NCBI GenBank assembly: GCA_963804375.1
Contig: CAWDQE010000015.1
Location: 496,001-560,000, forward strand
Length of the DNA: 64,000 bases
Reading direction: 5' to 3'
Source: JANXQG01 sp963804375
GTDB lineage: Bacteria > Planctomycetota > Planctomycetia > Pirellulales > Thermoguttaceae
This document shows positions 33,322 to 42,258 of the stretch, one piece after another. The notes beneath the pieces are model-generated. The model was given only the letters and a program-made list of their open reading frames with translations, was not told the DNA's origin and searched no databases. The translations under genes and the position numbers were made by a program. Positions within the stretch are counted from its first letter, which is position 1; every line of letters starts with the position of its first letter.

Positions 33322-34632
33322 TCAGCCGCAGGTCGAAAGGGACCGATGGCGCGTGCCTGCAGGAGTCGGCTGGTACGGCCTGTGAAAGGTTGAATGGCTC
33401 GATGCTTTCCCGCTTTCGTTCAGGCGAGCGATGGCTACGCTTCCCAGAAAAGAAACCTGGGCGCTCATCTCCGGCTTGAGGTAAATGCCTTCTTCCTCTT
33501 GGGGAACGGTGATCGTCACGCGGATCGGAATCGCCGACTGGGCGCGATTGGCGACCGGCATCACGCGCGAGACGACGCCGTCATAGGTGCGGTCGGGAAA
33601 GGCCTCGGTGCGGACCTGGCACCGCTGTCCGGGCTCGATCTTGCGGATGTCGCGATCGGGGATGGCCACTTCGACTTCCAGTTCCGAAAGGTTGGCCAAT
33701 TCGCAAAGACTGACGCTGCCGTTGGCCAGGCTTCCCTCCTCGGCGTTCATCTTCAGAACCGTCCCGCTGCCGGGTGCGCGGACCAGGCAACACTCCAGCC
33801 GCCAGCGGACCTTCGCCAGATTGGCCTTGGCCTCTTCCAAGTGGGTACGGGCCGACGCGACCTTCTGGGAGAGCGAAGCCCGCATGGCTCCCAGGGCACA
33901 GTCCAGGGAGCGAACGTGCTGCTCGGCCGCGCGGAACTTCGTTCCGGACGACTCGTATTCCGTCTGCGACGACGCCTGCTTGAAATACAAATCGCGGGTG
34001 CGCACGAAGTCGGCCTGCAATTGCGCCAATTCGACTTTGGCCTGTTCCATCTCCGCTTCGGCGTGCCCGATCTCCTTGGGCTGACTGGTCTCGGTCTCCG
34101 TAAGCTGTTGCCGCGCCGTTTCCACCGCCCGCTCCGCGCCGAAGAGGTCGGTTTGGTAATCCGTATCGTCCAACTCCGCCAGCACGTCGCCCTGCTTCAC
34201 GTGAAATCCTTCGCGAATATGCAGCTTGACGATTATCCCGCTGACTTTGGGGCTGACCAAGATCCGCTGCACGGGCAAGATGTAACCCTTGGAATCGACG
34301 CTCCAATCGGCCGCTGAAGCCGACGGTTCCGCAGGTTGCGGCTCGCTGGAAGCCGTCGCGGCAGCGGGCGCCGCAGCAGGCGCCGGAAGCGCTTCCTCCC
34401 CAGGACGCTTCAACAACAGACACACCAAGGCCACCACCACGCCGGCCAAGGCCAACGCCACGCCGGCCAGAACTCCAAAAGCGGCCCACGCCAGGCGCAC
34501 GCCGGGAGGCCAGCCGGCGGGATGCGCCTGAAGCAAACGCAAGGGGGCCTGGCGCTGTCGGTGGACCAAGGCCGTGCTGTGCGATGGCTGCTCATTCTGG
34601 ATCAACTCGATGAAGGGGGCTTGCATGTTCAT
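33322..34632 (-). CDS. Membrane-fusion protein (HlyD/EmrA/AcrA-type) of an efflux or secretion system
   Basis: 436 residues from ATG 34632 with AAGGAG upstream. A 50-residue cytoplasmic N-terminus precedes one membrane span (WAAFGVLAGVALALAGVVVA). Next come the lipoyl-like half (VSGIIVKLHIREGFHVKQGD), a long coiled-coil hairpin (residues about 160-280), the second lipoyl half (VRAPGSGTVLKMNAEEGSLA) and a beta-barrel (RTEAFPDRTYDGVVSRVMPV). It bridges a permease and the adjacent OprM-like protein. The cytoplasmic extension is longer than in AcrA and resembles EmrA/HlyD types. Confidence 0.92.
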   Translation of the reverse strand: MNMQAPFIELIQNEQPSHSTALVHRQRQAPLRLLQAHPAGWPPGVRLAWAAFGVLAGVALALAGVVVALVCLLLKRPGEEALPAPAAAPAAATASSEPQPAEPSASAADWSVDSKGYILPVQRILVSPKVSGIIVKLHIREGFHVKQGDVLAELDDTDYQTDLFGAERAVETARQQLTETETSQPKEIGHAEAEMEQAKVELAQLQADFVRTRDLYFKQASSQTEYESSGTKFRAAEQHVRSLDCALGAMRASLSQKVASARTHLEEAKANLAKVRWRLECCLVRAPGSGTVLKMNAEEGSLANGSVSLCELANLSELEVEVAIPDRDIRKIEPGQRCQVRTEAFPDRTYDGVVSRVMPVANRAQSAIPIRVTITVPQEEEGIYLKPEMSAQVSFLGSVAIARLNESGKASSHSTFHRPYQPTPAGTRHRSLSTCG

Positions 34633-35078
34633 GCTGGTTCCTGTCTCCTTGGTTGGCCACGGGAGTTCCCGATGACTTGCTCGTTCCCAAAACTTGGGCG
34701 TCTTATAGCCAATGGCGACTCGGGACGCAAGATTCATCGACCGCAAAACTAATTGGCGGGATTTGGGCGATCGAGCGAGAATGCGCAATCCAGATGCGTT
34801 CCCGCCAGAATTGTTAGGAACTCTTTGCTCCGTAGCATGCACTATTCTGCTGCTGCAATTCGCGCGATTCGTTTCCAGATTGTGCTTTGCGCGCCGGCTC
34901 TTCAATCGCCGTAAGCACTTGTCCGTACGATAGTTGTGGACATCGTGTCGATCCTGGCTGCACGGCCAGCTCCGCTCGGTCGTCAGTCCGAGACGTTGCG
35001 GCAAGTTCCCCTGGTACTACAATACTCGCATATCTCCCAAGGCTCCCGTATTTATCCCGCCAAGCAAGGAGTCATGTC
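34633..35078. other. Intergenic stretch without a gene
   Basis: About 445 bases between the membrane-fusion gene (leftward) and the radical-SAM pseudogene (rightward). It should contain their promoters. I see no repeat, RNA gene or clear -35/-10 pair. Confidence 0.4.
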
Positions 35079-35755
35079 ATGTTCCGGACTTTCCTGTTGC
35101 CGTTCACCATCCTGGCGATGCGGGCCTTGGCCGAGGCCTATCCCGATCGCACGCTGGTGCTGGGTGGCGTGGGCTCCAAGGGCGTGGAAGAGAACCGAGA
35201 ACATCGTCAACGAGATGGAGTACCTCCACCGCGAGGCGGGCGTGGACCTGTTCCTCTTCCAGGACGAGTTCTTCGTGTCGGGCAAGCGGCCGGTGTTGGA
35301 TTTCTGCCGCGAACTCCGCGCGCAACCTGAAGGTTGAATGGAAGGCCTTCGGCCGCGTGAACCTGGTGGACGAAGAGATGATGCAGACCATGGCCGACTG
35401 CGGCTGCCTGGAATTGCGTTTCGGGGTCGAGTCGGGCTGCGACCGCATCTTGCAGCAGATCCGCAAGGGTTTCACCGCGGCACAATCGTTGGAGGTGATT
35501 CCCAAGGCCGTGCGGATCTTCCCCCGGGTCGACGCCTTCTTCATCTGGGGCTTTCCGTTCGAGACCATGGAAGATTTTCACCAGACGCTTTTCCAGATGG
35601 TCTCGTTCCGCATGATGGGCGCCCGCATTTTGCCCAGCTTGCTCTCGCTGCTGCCGCAAACGGACATCTATCGCGAGTGGATAGACCGCGTGAAGCTGGA
35701 GTTCTGTCCTTATCTGTTCCCCGAGTTCGTTTTCACGGGGTTGAGGCGCGTGTAG
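35079..35755 (+). pseudogene. Remnant of a B12-binding radical-SAM protein
   Basis: ATG 35079 has a good AAGGAG. The start (FLLPFTILAMRALAEAYPDR, TLVLGGVGSKGVEE) fits a cobalamin-binding domain, but after about 45 residues the frame is lost. 'YLHREAGVDLFLFQDEFFVS' continues in a second frame, and 'VEWKAFGRVNLVDEEMMQTM...LELRFGVESGCDRILQQIRK' in a third, ending at 35755. The segment that should carry the CX3CX2C cluster is missing, so a deletion and at least two shifts are needed. Clearly non-functional, unlike the intact relative at 45689. Confidence 0.75.
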
Positions 35756-35800
35756 CGCTGATCTGTTCTTTCCGGCAGCCGCCAATTTGCAGTATTGCCG

Positions 35801-36349
35801 TCATTTCAATCTCGGGATTTCGACCTTGGGCAAGTTGAGCGATCCACTCCAATCCATGTAGGGGTGATCCCCTTTCTGCTTGTCCACCGTGAGCTTGCCC
35901 GACAACGAATACACTGACCCGTCTTGCGGGACGATCCAAGCCTTGAATGGTCCAACGTCCACGGCCACTTTGTCGGTGGCGGGGTTGTAGCCGAGCCCCG
36001 GAAAACTAATCTGGAACTTTATCGTGCCAGCGTACGGCAAGAGCGTTGGTTCCCAGTTAGGGGACATTCCATCGTACGGTCCGTTGGCAACCGGCAGTTC
36101 CTTGCCGGCCTTGTCAGTGACGTGCAACTCAAGTCTGTCGGGATTGAACCTGATCTTCTTCTGGCCTGCGACATCGTCGACATTCTCCATCTCGATCAGG
36201 ACGCGGCAGAATGGCGAGTTGGGTTTCTTCGCCGGAAGGACGAGCAGGCGAGCGCGCAGCCCATTGACCGGTGTTGACCAGACGGCATCGTTGTCCGAAG
36301 CCGACGCGGCCGAAGCCGCCAGTAGCAGAAAGACAATTGCGCATTTCAT
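35801..36349 (-). CDS. Small secreted hypothetical protein
   Basis: 182 residues from ATG 36349, where a signal peptide begins (MKCAIVFLLLAASAASASDN). The mature part is beta-rich (LRARLLVLPAKKPNSPFCRV, IKFQISFPGLGYNPATDKVA) and could be an immunoglobulin-like fold. No cysteines or catalytic motif stand out. Codon use is normal. It stands alone between a pseudogene and a repeat-rich region. Confidence 0.65.
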   Translation of the reverse strand: MKCAIVFLLLAASAASASDNDAVWSTPVNGLRARLLVLPAKKPNSPFCRVLIEMENVDDVAGQKKIRFNPDRLELHVTDKAGKELPVANGPYDGMSPNWEPTLLPYAGTIKFQISFPGLGYNPATDKVAVDVGPFKAWIVPQDGSVYSLSGKLTVDKQKGDHPYMDWSGSLNLPKVEIPRLK

Positions 36350-36578
36350 TTTCCGTTCTTCTGCCGAAGAGTGTCGTGGTAAACGAGGTCGTTGATATTT
36401 GGACGCGGGCCCCACACAAGAAGTTCCCAAACGCCTGCTTGATTCCCCGCCGAAAACGGCTCAGCATCACCAATAGCAAGAAGGAGACATTGCCATGAGC
36501 CGCCGGCCTACCCGAAATGCCTTCGCGAGATCGTGTCTCTAAATTACCTTTCGCGATTCTGGGACGCTGGACGGTGTC

Positions 36579-36733
36579 CGTAGGGTGGGACAAGGTCGCG
36601 CCGATCATGGTGGGCCGTCGCAAACCGGTCAACCTTCAATTCTGGACAAACGCAGAAATAACGGTAGACCGCGACCGCCGGCCCACCAGCGCGTCGGCGA
36701 CCAAGCTGCGCTCGGTACCCGCCGTCCCACCCT
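36579..36733. repeat. GTAGGGTGGG-type imperfect palindrome
   Basis: GTAGGGTGGGACAAGGTCGCG on the left is partly matched by an inverted CGCTCGGTACCCGCCGTCCC-ACCCT on the right, with inner ATGGTGGGCC / GGCCCACCA arms. It belongs to the same GTAGGGTGGG family as the hairpins at 42108 and 53193 but is more diverged and has a long loop. Confidence 0.5.
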
Positions 36734-36820
36734 GGCCTGCGCAAAATCGGTCGTTTCTGCGGTTTACCAAAGTGGGTTTTGAGGGTCGTTTCTGTTCCGC
36801 CACTCCGCATGGCGGATGCC

Positions 36821-36867
36821 CCGTCGCGTAGCGACGACTGACGGTAGCCGTGGGTTTTAACCCACGG
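36821..36867 (+). repeat. Double-palindrome REP (GTCGCGTAGCGAC + CGTGGGTTTTAACCCACG)
   Basis: Two short palindromes separated by GACTGACGGTAGC-type sequence. The same pair forms the end of the 146-bp repeat at 19066 and, inverted, at 36984. A further GTCGCGTAGCGACG...CGTCGCTACGCGACGC inverted pair spans about 36893-36962, making 36.8-37.0 kb a dense palindrome cluster. Confidence 0.65.
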
Positions 36868-36983
36868 TCCACGGATCGCAGAGGACCCGTTTCGTCGCGT
36901 AGCGACGATTGAACGCGGTCGTGGGCGCTGGCGCGCCTTTCAAGCGTCGCTACGCGACGCGAGGAGTTGCGCGGGTAGCCTAC

Positions 36984-37129
36984 CGTGGGTTGAAACCCAC
37001 GGCTACCGTCAATGGTCGCTACGCGACCGGAATACGGCTTTTGCTGCCCCTCTAGCGCATGCTCGCCTAATCGCATCGTGGAACAAAACCGGCATAAGGT
37101 CCAGGGCGAGCATAATGCCGATTTCGCGC
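36984..37129 (-). repeat. 146-bp dispersed repeat, copy 2
   Basis: Inverted near-identical copy of 19066-19211 (same length, few differences). It lies directly upstream of a fragment of an SGNH hydrolase gene, so it may have caused the loss of that gene's 5' part, just as copy 1 replaced the 3' end of the DUF2284 gene. Confidence 0.8.
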
Positions 37130-37182
37130 GGGCCAGTCCCACCCTACACGCGCATCTGCGTCCCAGGATTGCGAAAGGTCAT

Positions 37183-37350
37183 TTAGTGCTGTGGAGCCCC
37201 GCCGCGCCGCCGGGCATGTGGGTGCGGCCGGAACACCGGCTCAGCGACGACGGCCTGCACCCCAACGCCCGCGGCAATCGGGTCCTGGCGGAATACGTGG
37301 CCGACGCCTTGGAGCGGATCTATGGCCCGGCCGTGCGAGCCAACCCCTAA
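37183..37350 (+). pseudogene. C-terminal fragment of an SGNH/GDSL hydrolase
   Basis: The frame reads VLWSPAAPPGMWVRPEHRLS then DDGLHPNARGNRVLAEYVAD, ending at TAA 37350. 'DGLHPN' is SGNH block V with the catalytic Asp-His pair. The rest of the enzyme is absent upstream, where repeats occupy 36.5-37.1 kb. A relic. Confidence 0.6.
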
Positions 37351-37473
37351 CGGGGCACCGCATGTTTCACGTGTTGTTTACGCGCACAGCGCCAGACGTT
37401 GCTTTCGGCCGCAGAACAGCCATGCTATAATCATTTCTTCTACTTGAGTACTTTACCCCTGGGAGAATTGCAC

Positions 37474-39573
37474 ATGTTTACGCCACGATCCTTGCTGACC
37501 ACTGCAATCCTTTTGCTGACCCTGGTGGCCGCCGCCGCCGGGGCGGAAACGACCTTGACCTACGCCGACCTGGTCGGCCGCCTGACCGATGTCTCACACC
37601 TGGCCGTGCTGCCGGAGAAGGGCGAGAAGTGCGGCATGTGGTCGAGCTACGATCGGGCCAGCCGCTATGACGAGAAAACGGGAAAATACGTCAACTGGGA
37701 CGCCAACGGCGACGGCGGCGGCGTGATCCGCGCCGAGGGCGACCGCGTCGTGATGGCCGAAATGAAGGGGCCGGGCTGCATCTGGCGGATCTGGTCGGCG
37801 GCTGCCGAGAAGGGACACGTGAAGATCTATCTCGACGACCAGCCCGAGCCCGCGGTCGACCTGCCGTTCGCCGACTACTTCGACGGCAAGCACGCCCCCT
37901 TCGCGTACCCGGCGCTGTCCTACAACCTGGCGGCGGTCGGCAGCAGCGGACAGAACCTCTATCTGCCGATCCCCTACCAGAAATCGTGCAAGGTCGTGGC
38001 CGACAAGGGCTGGGGCAATTACTACCATTTCAACTACGCCACCTACCCGGCAGGCACGAAGCTGCCGACCTTCAGCGCGGCCCTGGCAGGCCAGTACGTC
38101 AAAGAGCTTCAAGCGGCGAACGACTTTCTCGGCCAGCACTTGGGTGAGGAGTCAACGGACTGTAAGCCCGGAGGAGAAATCGTCTCTCGGGCAATCGACG
38201 CCGCGCCGGGCAAGACGGCCGAGGTGATCCGGCTCGACGGTCCCCGGGCGATCACTGCCCTGTGGGTCAAGGCCAAGTTCGCTTCGCGCGAAGAGCAGAT
38301 ATCGGCCCTCCGCAAGCTGGCCCTCCGCATCACCTGGGATGGCCAGCCGAAACCGGCCGTCTGGTGCCCGCTGGGCGACTTCTTCGGCACCGCGCCGGGT
38401 GTGAACCTCTACAAGACTTTGCTGACGGGCATGACCGACCGGGGCTTCTACGCCTACTGGTACATGCCCTTCGCCCAAAGTGCGGTTGTGGAACTGGTCA
38501 ACGAGGACACGACGGCCCACCATCTTGACTTCGAGATCACCCATGCCCCGCTGGGACGCCCCTTTGCCGGGCTGGGACACTTTCACGCCAAGTGGCATCG
38601 CGACACGGTCGAGCTGCCCCGCGACCGCTGGCCGGACTGGCTCATGCTTAAGACCCAGGGCCGCGGCCGGTTCTGCGGGGTGTCGCTGCACGTCTGGAAT
38701 CCGCGCGGCGGCTGGTGGGGCGAGGGCGACGAGAAGTTCTTCGTCGACGGCGAAAAATTCCCCTCCAGCTTCGGCACCGGGTCGGAAGACTACTTCGGCT
38801 ACGCCTGGGGCAACGACCATCTGTTCCAGAAACCGTTTCATGCCCAGACCATGACCCAAGGCAACAAGGGCCATCAGTCGCTGCTCCGCTGGCACATGGT
38901 CGACAACGTGCCGTTCCAGAAGTCGTTCGAAGGCTGCATCGAGAAGTATTATAACAACGACCGCGGCACGCTCTACGCCTGCACCGCCCGCTGGTATCTC
39001 TCGCCCGAGGGCGTCGACCCTTATGGGCCGGTCCCGGTCGAGCAGCGCGACGGCTACTATGCCCGCGGACAAATGGTTGTCGCCGGGATCAAGATCCTCA
39101 ACGAGCCCAATGGCGACACGCAACTCCAGCAGTTGGGAGATCGACGCAACTCGAAGTGGAGGAACGACGAGCAACTTTGGTGGACCGGCGCCAGGCCGGG
39201 CGACAAGCTGGTCCTGGCGGTGCCCGTGGCCAAGGCGGGCAGGTACGAAGTAAGCGTCAACCTGACCAAGGCCCGCGATTACGGCATCGTGCGCCTGTCG
39301 CTCGACGGCCGGGCGGTCGGCGGACCGATTGACCTTTACTTCCCGGACGTCGTGAACAGCGGCCCGATCAGCCTGGGCACCCACGACCTGACCGCCGGCC
39401 AGCACCGCTTGACGGTGGAGATTGTAGGCGCCAATCCGCAGGCCGTGAAGGCCTACATGTTCGGCATCGATCGGATCGAACTGAAGCCGGCGGCAAAGGC
39501 CTCCACGGGACTCAAGGTCCTGCGGGATCTTGCCTGTCTCGGCAAGGAGAAATCCAAGGAGAGTTCAAATTGA
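37474..39573 (+). CDS. Secreted GH172-type (DUF2961) glycoside hydrolase
   Basis: 699 residues from ATG 37474, GGGAG upstream, signal peptide SLLTTAILLLTLVAAAAGAE. The DUF2961 core is evident: 'KCGMWSSYDRASRYDEKTGK', 'KGPGCIWRIWSAAAEKGHVK' (the GPGxIxRIW motif), 'LPFADYFDG', 'SFGTGSEDYFGYAWG' and 'MTQGNKGHQSLLRWHMVDNV'. DUF2961 is now family GH172, which includes arabinofuranosidases and a difructose dianhydride-forming enzyme. The C-terminal 130 residues look like a carbohydrate-binding or ancillary domain. Its stop overlaps the start of the GH36 gene, so they are translationally coupled. Confidence 0.9.
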   Translation: MFTPRSLLTTAILLLTLVAAAAGAETTLTYADLVGRLTDVSHLAVLPEKGEKCGMWSSYDRASRYDEKTGKYVNWDANGDGGGVIRAEGDRVVMAEMKGPGCIWRIWSAAAEKGHVKIYLDDQPEPAVDLPFADYFDGKHAPFAYPALSYNLAAVGSSGQNLYLPIPYQKSCKVVADKGWGNYYHFNYATYPAGTKLPTFSAALAGQYVKELQAANDFLGQHLGEESTDCKPGGEIVSRAIDAAPGKTAEVIRLDGPRAITALWVKAKFASREEQISALRKLALRITWDGQPKPAVWCPLGDFFGTAPGVNLYKTLLTGMTDRGFYAYWYMPFAQSAVVELVNEDTTAHHLDFEITHAPLGRPFAGLGHFHAKWHRDTVELPRDRWPDWLMLKTQGRGRFCGVSLHVWNPRGGWWGEGDEKFFVDGEKFPSSFGTGSEDYFGYAWGNDHLFQKPFHAQTMTQGNKGHQSLLRWHMVDNVPFQKSFEGCIEKYYNNDRGTLYACTARWYLSPEGVDPYGPVPVEQRDGYYARGQMVVAGIKILNEPNGDTQLQQLGDRRNSKWRNDEQLWWTGARPGDKLVLAVPVAKAGRYEVSVNLTKARDYGIVRLSLDGRAVGGPIDLYFPDVVNSGPISLGTHDLTAGQHRLTVEIVGANPQAVKAYMFGIDRIELKPAAKASTGLKVLRDLACLGKEKSKESSN

Positions 39574-42074
39574 CGCAAGTGACACTGCTCTGGAGACAGG
39601 CGACGCTCGTGGGTTGCATTCTCCTTCTGGGATTGCTGGGCCGAGGCGCGGCAGCGCTGGCGGGCATCGTCGCTACGCCCGAGGAAATGGCGACGGCCCA
39701 TCGCTGGATTGCCGCCAAGGTCGAGACACCGCCGGCAACGCCGCGCGTCGAGCCGGGCTTGGTCGTGCTCGCCAACCACGACCCGGTCCTGCGGAATACG
39801 CGGGGGAGTGGCAGGCCGCTAACGATCGGCAAGACGCCTTACGCCCGCGGACTGTATTGCCATGCCGTGAGCAAGGTGAAGGTGCGCCTGCCCGGCGCGG
39901 GGAAATCGTTCTCGGCGATCGTCGGCGTGGACACGAACGACCAGACCGTCGGCGGGCGGGGGAGCATCGAGTTCTCGGTGAGCGTCGGCGGCAAGCAGGC
40001 CTTCCACTCGGCGGTCCTGCGCGAAGGGATGCCCGCCGTGCCGGTGTCGGTGGACCTGGGCGGAGCGAGCGAGTTGCTCCTGGAAGTCGGCGACGCGGGC
40101 GACGGGATTTCCTGCGACCAGGCCGATTGGGCCGACGCAAAGGTCGTCTTGAACAACGGCACAACCGTCTGGCTGGGCGATCTGCCGATTGTGGACGCAG
40201 CGCCCGCCAGGCTGGCCGATCCGCCGTTCTCGTTCGTCTACCACGACACGCCCTCCGCCGCGTTGCTCAGCGGCTGGAACGTGAAGCGGGAGTGTCTGCC
40301 TCTCGATTCTCGGCGCACGCGGCATACGGTCAGTTACACGGACCCGAAGACCCACCTCGTGGTGCGTTGGGTGGCAATCGAGTATCACGACTTTCCCACC
40401 GTGGAGTGGACGCTTGCTTTCAAGAACGAAGGCACGACCGACACGCCGCTGCTGTCGGAGGTCCAGGCCATCGATACCCGCTTCCAGCGCGGCAGCGAGG
40501 GCGAGTTCCTGCTGCACCACAACACGGGCAGCCCCTGCTCGGCCAATGACTACCAGCCTCACGCCACGCCGCTGGGTCCCAAGGCCGTCCAACGGATTGC
40601 CACCTCCGGCGGGCGCTCGACGAACAGCGACATGCCCTATTTCAACGTCGAGTGGCCGGGCCAAGGGGTGATCGCGGTCCTCGGCTGGCCGGGCCAGTGG
40701 GCGGCAGAGTTCGTCCGCGACAACGCCCGCGGCTTGCGGGTCCGCGGCGGCCAGGAACTGACGCGATTCAAGCTCCATCCCGGTGAAGAGGTGCGGAGCC
40801 CGTTGGCGGTCGTCCAGTTCTGGCAGGGCGACTGGATTCGATCGCAGAACCTGTGGCGCCGCTGGATGAAGGCGCACAGCCTGCCGCGTCCCGGCGGGAA
40901 ACCAATGCCGCCAGCGATCATGGCCTGCATGAGCGACTTTTATCCCGGCATGAAGAGCAATGCCGGCGACGAAATCCGCTACATCGACGCCTTCGTCCGC
41001 GGGGGCGCCAAGCTCGACTACTGGTGGATCGATGCCGGCTGGTACCCTTGCGGCGGAGACTGGGGGCATGTGGGCACGTGGGAGCCCGATCCGCAGCGTT
41101 ATCCCAAGGGCCTCCGCGAAGTGGCCGACCACGTCCACGCCCAGGGGATGAAACTCGTCGTCTGGTTCGAACCGGAACGCGTCACGAAAGGCAGTTGGCT
41201 GGCAGAGCATCATCCCGAGTGGGTCTTGGGCGGCGGAAACGGCGGGCTGTTGAATCTCGGCAACGCGGCGGCACGAGGTTGGCTCATCGAGCACATCGAC
41301 AAGTTGATCCGCGAGCAAGGCATCGACCTCTACCGGCAGGATTTCAACATGGATCCGCTCGGTTACTGGCGGCAGAACGATCCGCCGGACCGCCAGGGCA
41401 TCACCGAGATCCGGCACGTGGAAGGACTGCTGGCCTACTGGGACGAGCTCCGCCGCCGGCATCCCGACATGCCGATTGACACGTGTGCCAGCGGCGGGCG
41501 CCGCAACGACCTGGAAACCCTTCGCCGGGCCTTCCCGCTGCTGCGGAGCGATTATCGTTTTGAGCCGGCCGGCACGCAGGGTCACACGTACGGCATGGCG
41601 CTGTGGATTCCGTATTACGGCACCGGCGTGGGCGCGCAGAGCGATTACGTCATGCGCAGCCACTGGTGTCCCTGGCTGGGCGTCGGACCAAGCGGGATGC
41701 CGGGGAAGGAAACCGATTGGGTGCCGTACCGTCGCATGGTTGCCGAGTTGCGGAACGCGGCCCGCTACTTCACCGGTGACTACTACCCGTTATCGGCCTA
41801 CAGCCTCGATAACACGCTTTGGATGGCCTGGCAGTTTGACCGGCCCGATCTGGGTGAGGGAATGGTGCAGGCCTTCCGCCGCGCCGAGAGCGATTACGAG
41901 TCGGCGAGGTTCCGTCTGCACGGACTGGAGACCGGCGCCACGTACCTCGTCACCGACTTGGACACCGGCCGGGCGCAGAAACTGAGCGGGCGGGAGTTGA
42001 CCGCGCACGGGCTGCGGGTTGTGCTGGAGAAGCAGCCCAGCGCGACGGTGCTGCTGTATAAGAAATCGCCTTAG
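39570..42074 (+). CDS. Secreted NPCBM + GH36-type alpha-galactosidase
   Basis: 834 residues from TTG 39570, which overlaps the GH172 stop (TTGA) and has AAGGAGAG upstream. After a signal peptide, residues about 75-205 form an NPCBM module (ARGLYCHAVSKVKVRLPGAG, FSAIVGVDTND). A beta-sandwich region precedes the GH36 barrel: 'YWWIDAGWYPCGGDWGHVGT', nucleophile Asp591 in YRQDFNMDPLGYW, and acid/base Asp647 in CASGGRRND. It should release terminal alpha-galactose or a related sugar. The coupling to GH172 suggests the two act on one glycan. Confidence 0.9.
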   Translation: MTQVTLLWRQATLVGCILLLGLLGRGAAALAGIVATPEEMATAHRWIAAKVETPPATPRVEPGLVVLANHDPVLRNTRGSGRPLTIGKTPYARGLYCHAVSKVKVRLPGAGKSFSAIVGVDTNDQTVGGRGSIEFSVSVGGKQAFHSAVLREGMPAVPVSVDLGGASELLLEVGDAGDGISCDQADWADAKVVLNNGTTVWLGDLPIVDAAPARLADPPFSFVYHDTPSAALLSGWNVKRECLPLDSRRTRHTVSYTDPKTHLVVRWVAIEYHDFPTVEWTLAFKNEGTTDTPLLSEVQAIDTRFQRGSEGEFLLHHNTGSPCSANDYQPHATPLGPKAVQRIATSGGRSTNSDMPYFNVEWPGQGVIAVLGWPGQWAAEFVRDNARGLRVRGGQELTRFKLHPGEEVRSPLAVVQFWQGDWIRSQNLWRRWMKAHSLPRPGGKPMPPAIMACMSDFYPGMKSNAGDEIRYIDAFVRGGAKLDYWWIDAGWYPCGGDWGHVGTWEPDPQRYPKGLREVADHVHAQGMKLVVWFEPERVTKGSWLAEHHPEWVLGGGNGGLLNLGNAAARGWLIEHIDKLIREQGIDLYRQDFNMDPLGYWRQNDPPDRQGITEIRHVEGLLAYWDELRRRHPDMPIDTCASGGRRNDLETLRRAFPLLRSDYRFEPAGTQGHTYGMALWIPYYGTGVGAQSDYVMRSHWCPWLGVGPSGMPGKETDWVPYRRMVAELRNAARYFTGDYYPLSAYSLDNTLWMAWQFDRPDLGEGMVQAFRRAESDYESARFRLHGLETGATYLVTDLDTGRAQKLSGRELTAHGLRVVLEKQPSATVLLYKKSP

Positions 42075-42258
42075 TGGTCAATTTCAGAAATAGTGTCAGG
42101 GTTAGGCTGTAGGGTGGGACCAGACTGCGTAGCAGGCGCAGGCCCACCATGACGTACTTTCCAGTCGGCGATGGTGGGCCTGCGCTCGCTCCGCGATCTG
42201 GTCCCACCCTACGGGCATGCTGTCCGCGACCCTGACATTATTTCTGGAATTGACCACT
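42073..42258. repeat. Nested palindromic element between convergent genes (186 bp)
   Basis: Outer arms AGTGGTCAATTTCAGAAATA... (about 30 bases from 42073) and their inverted match ending at 42258 agree at 28 of 30 positions. Inside lie GTAGGGTGGGACCAGA and TCTGGTCCCACCCTAC, and inside those GCAGGCCCACCAT / ATGGTGGGCCTGC. The element supplies most of the TAG stop of the GH36 gene on one side and part of the TAA stop of PPK2 on the other. It may also act as a bidirectional terminator. No target duplication is evident. Confidence 0.75.
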
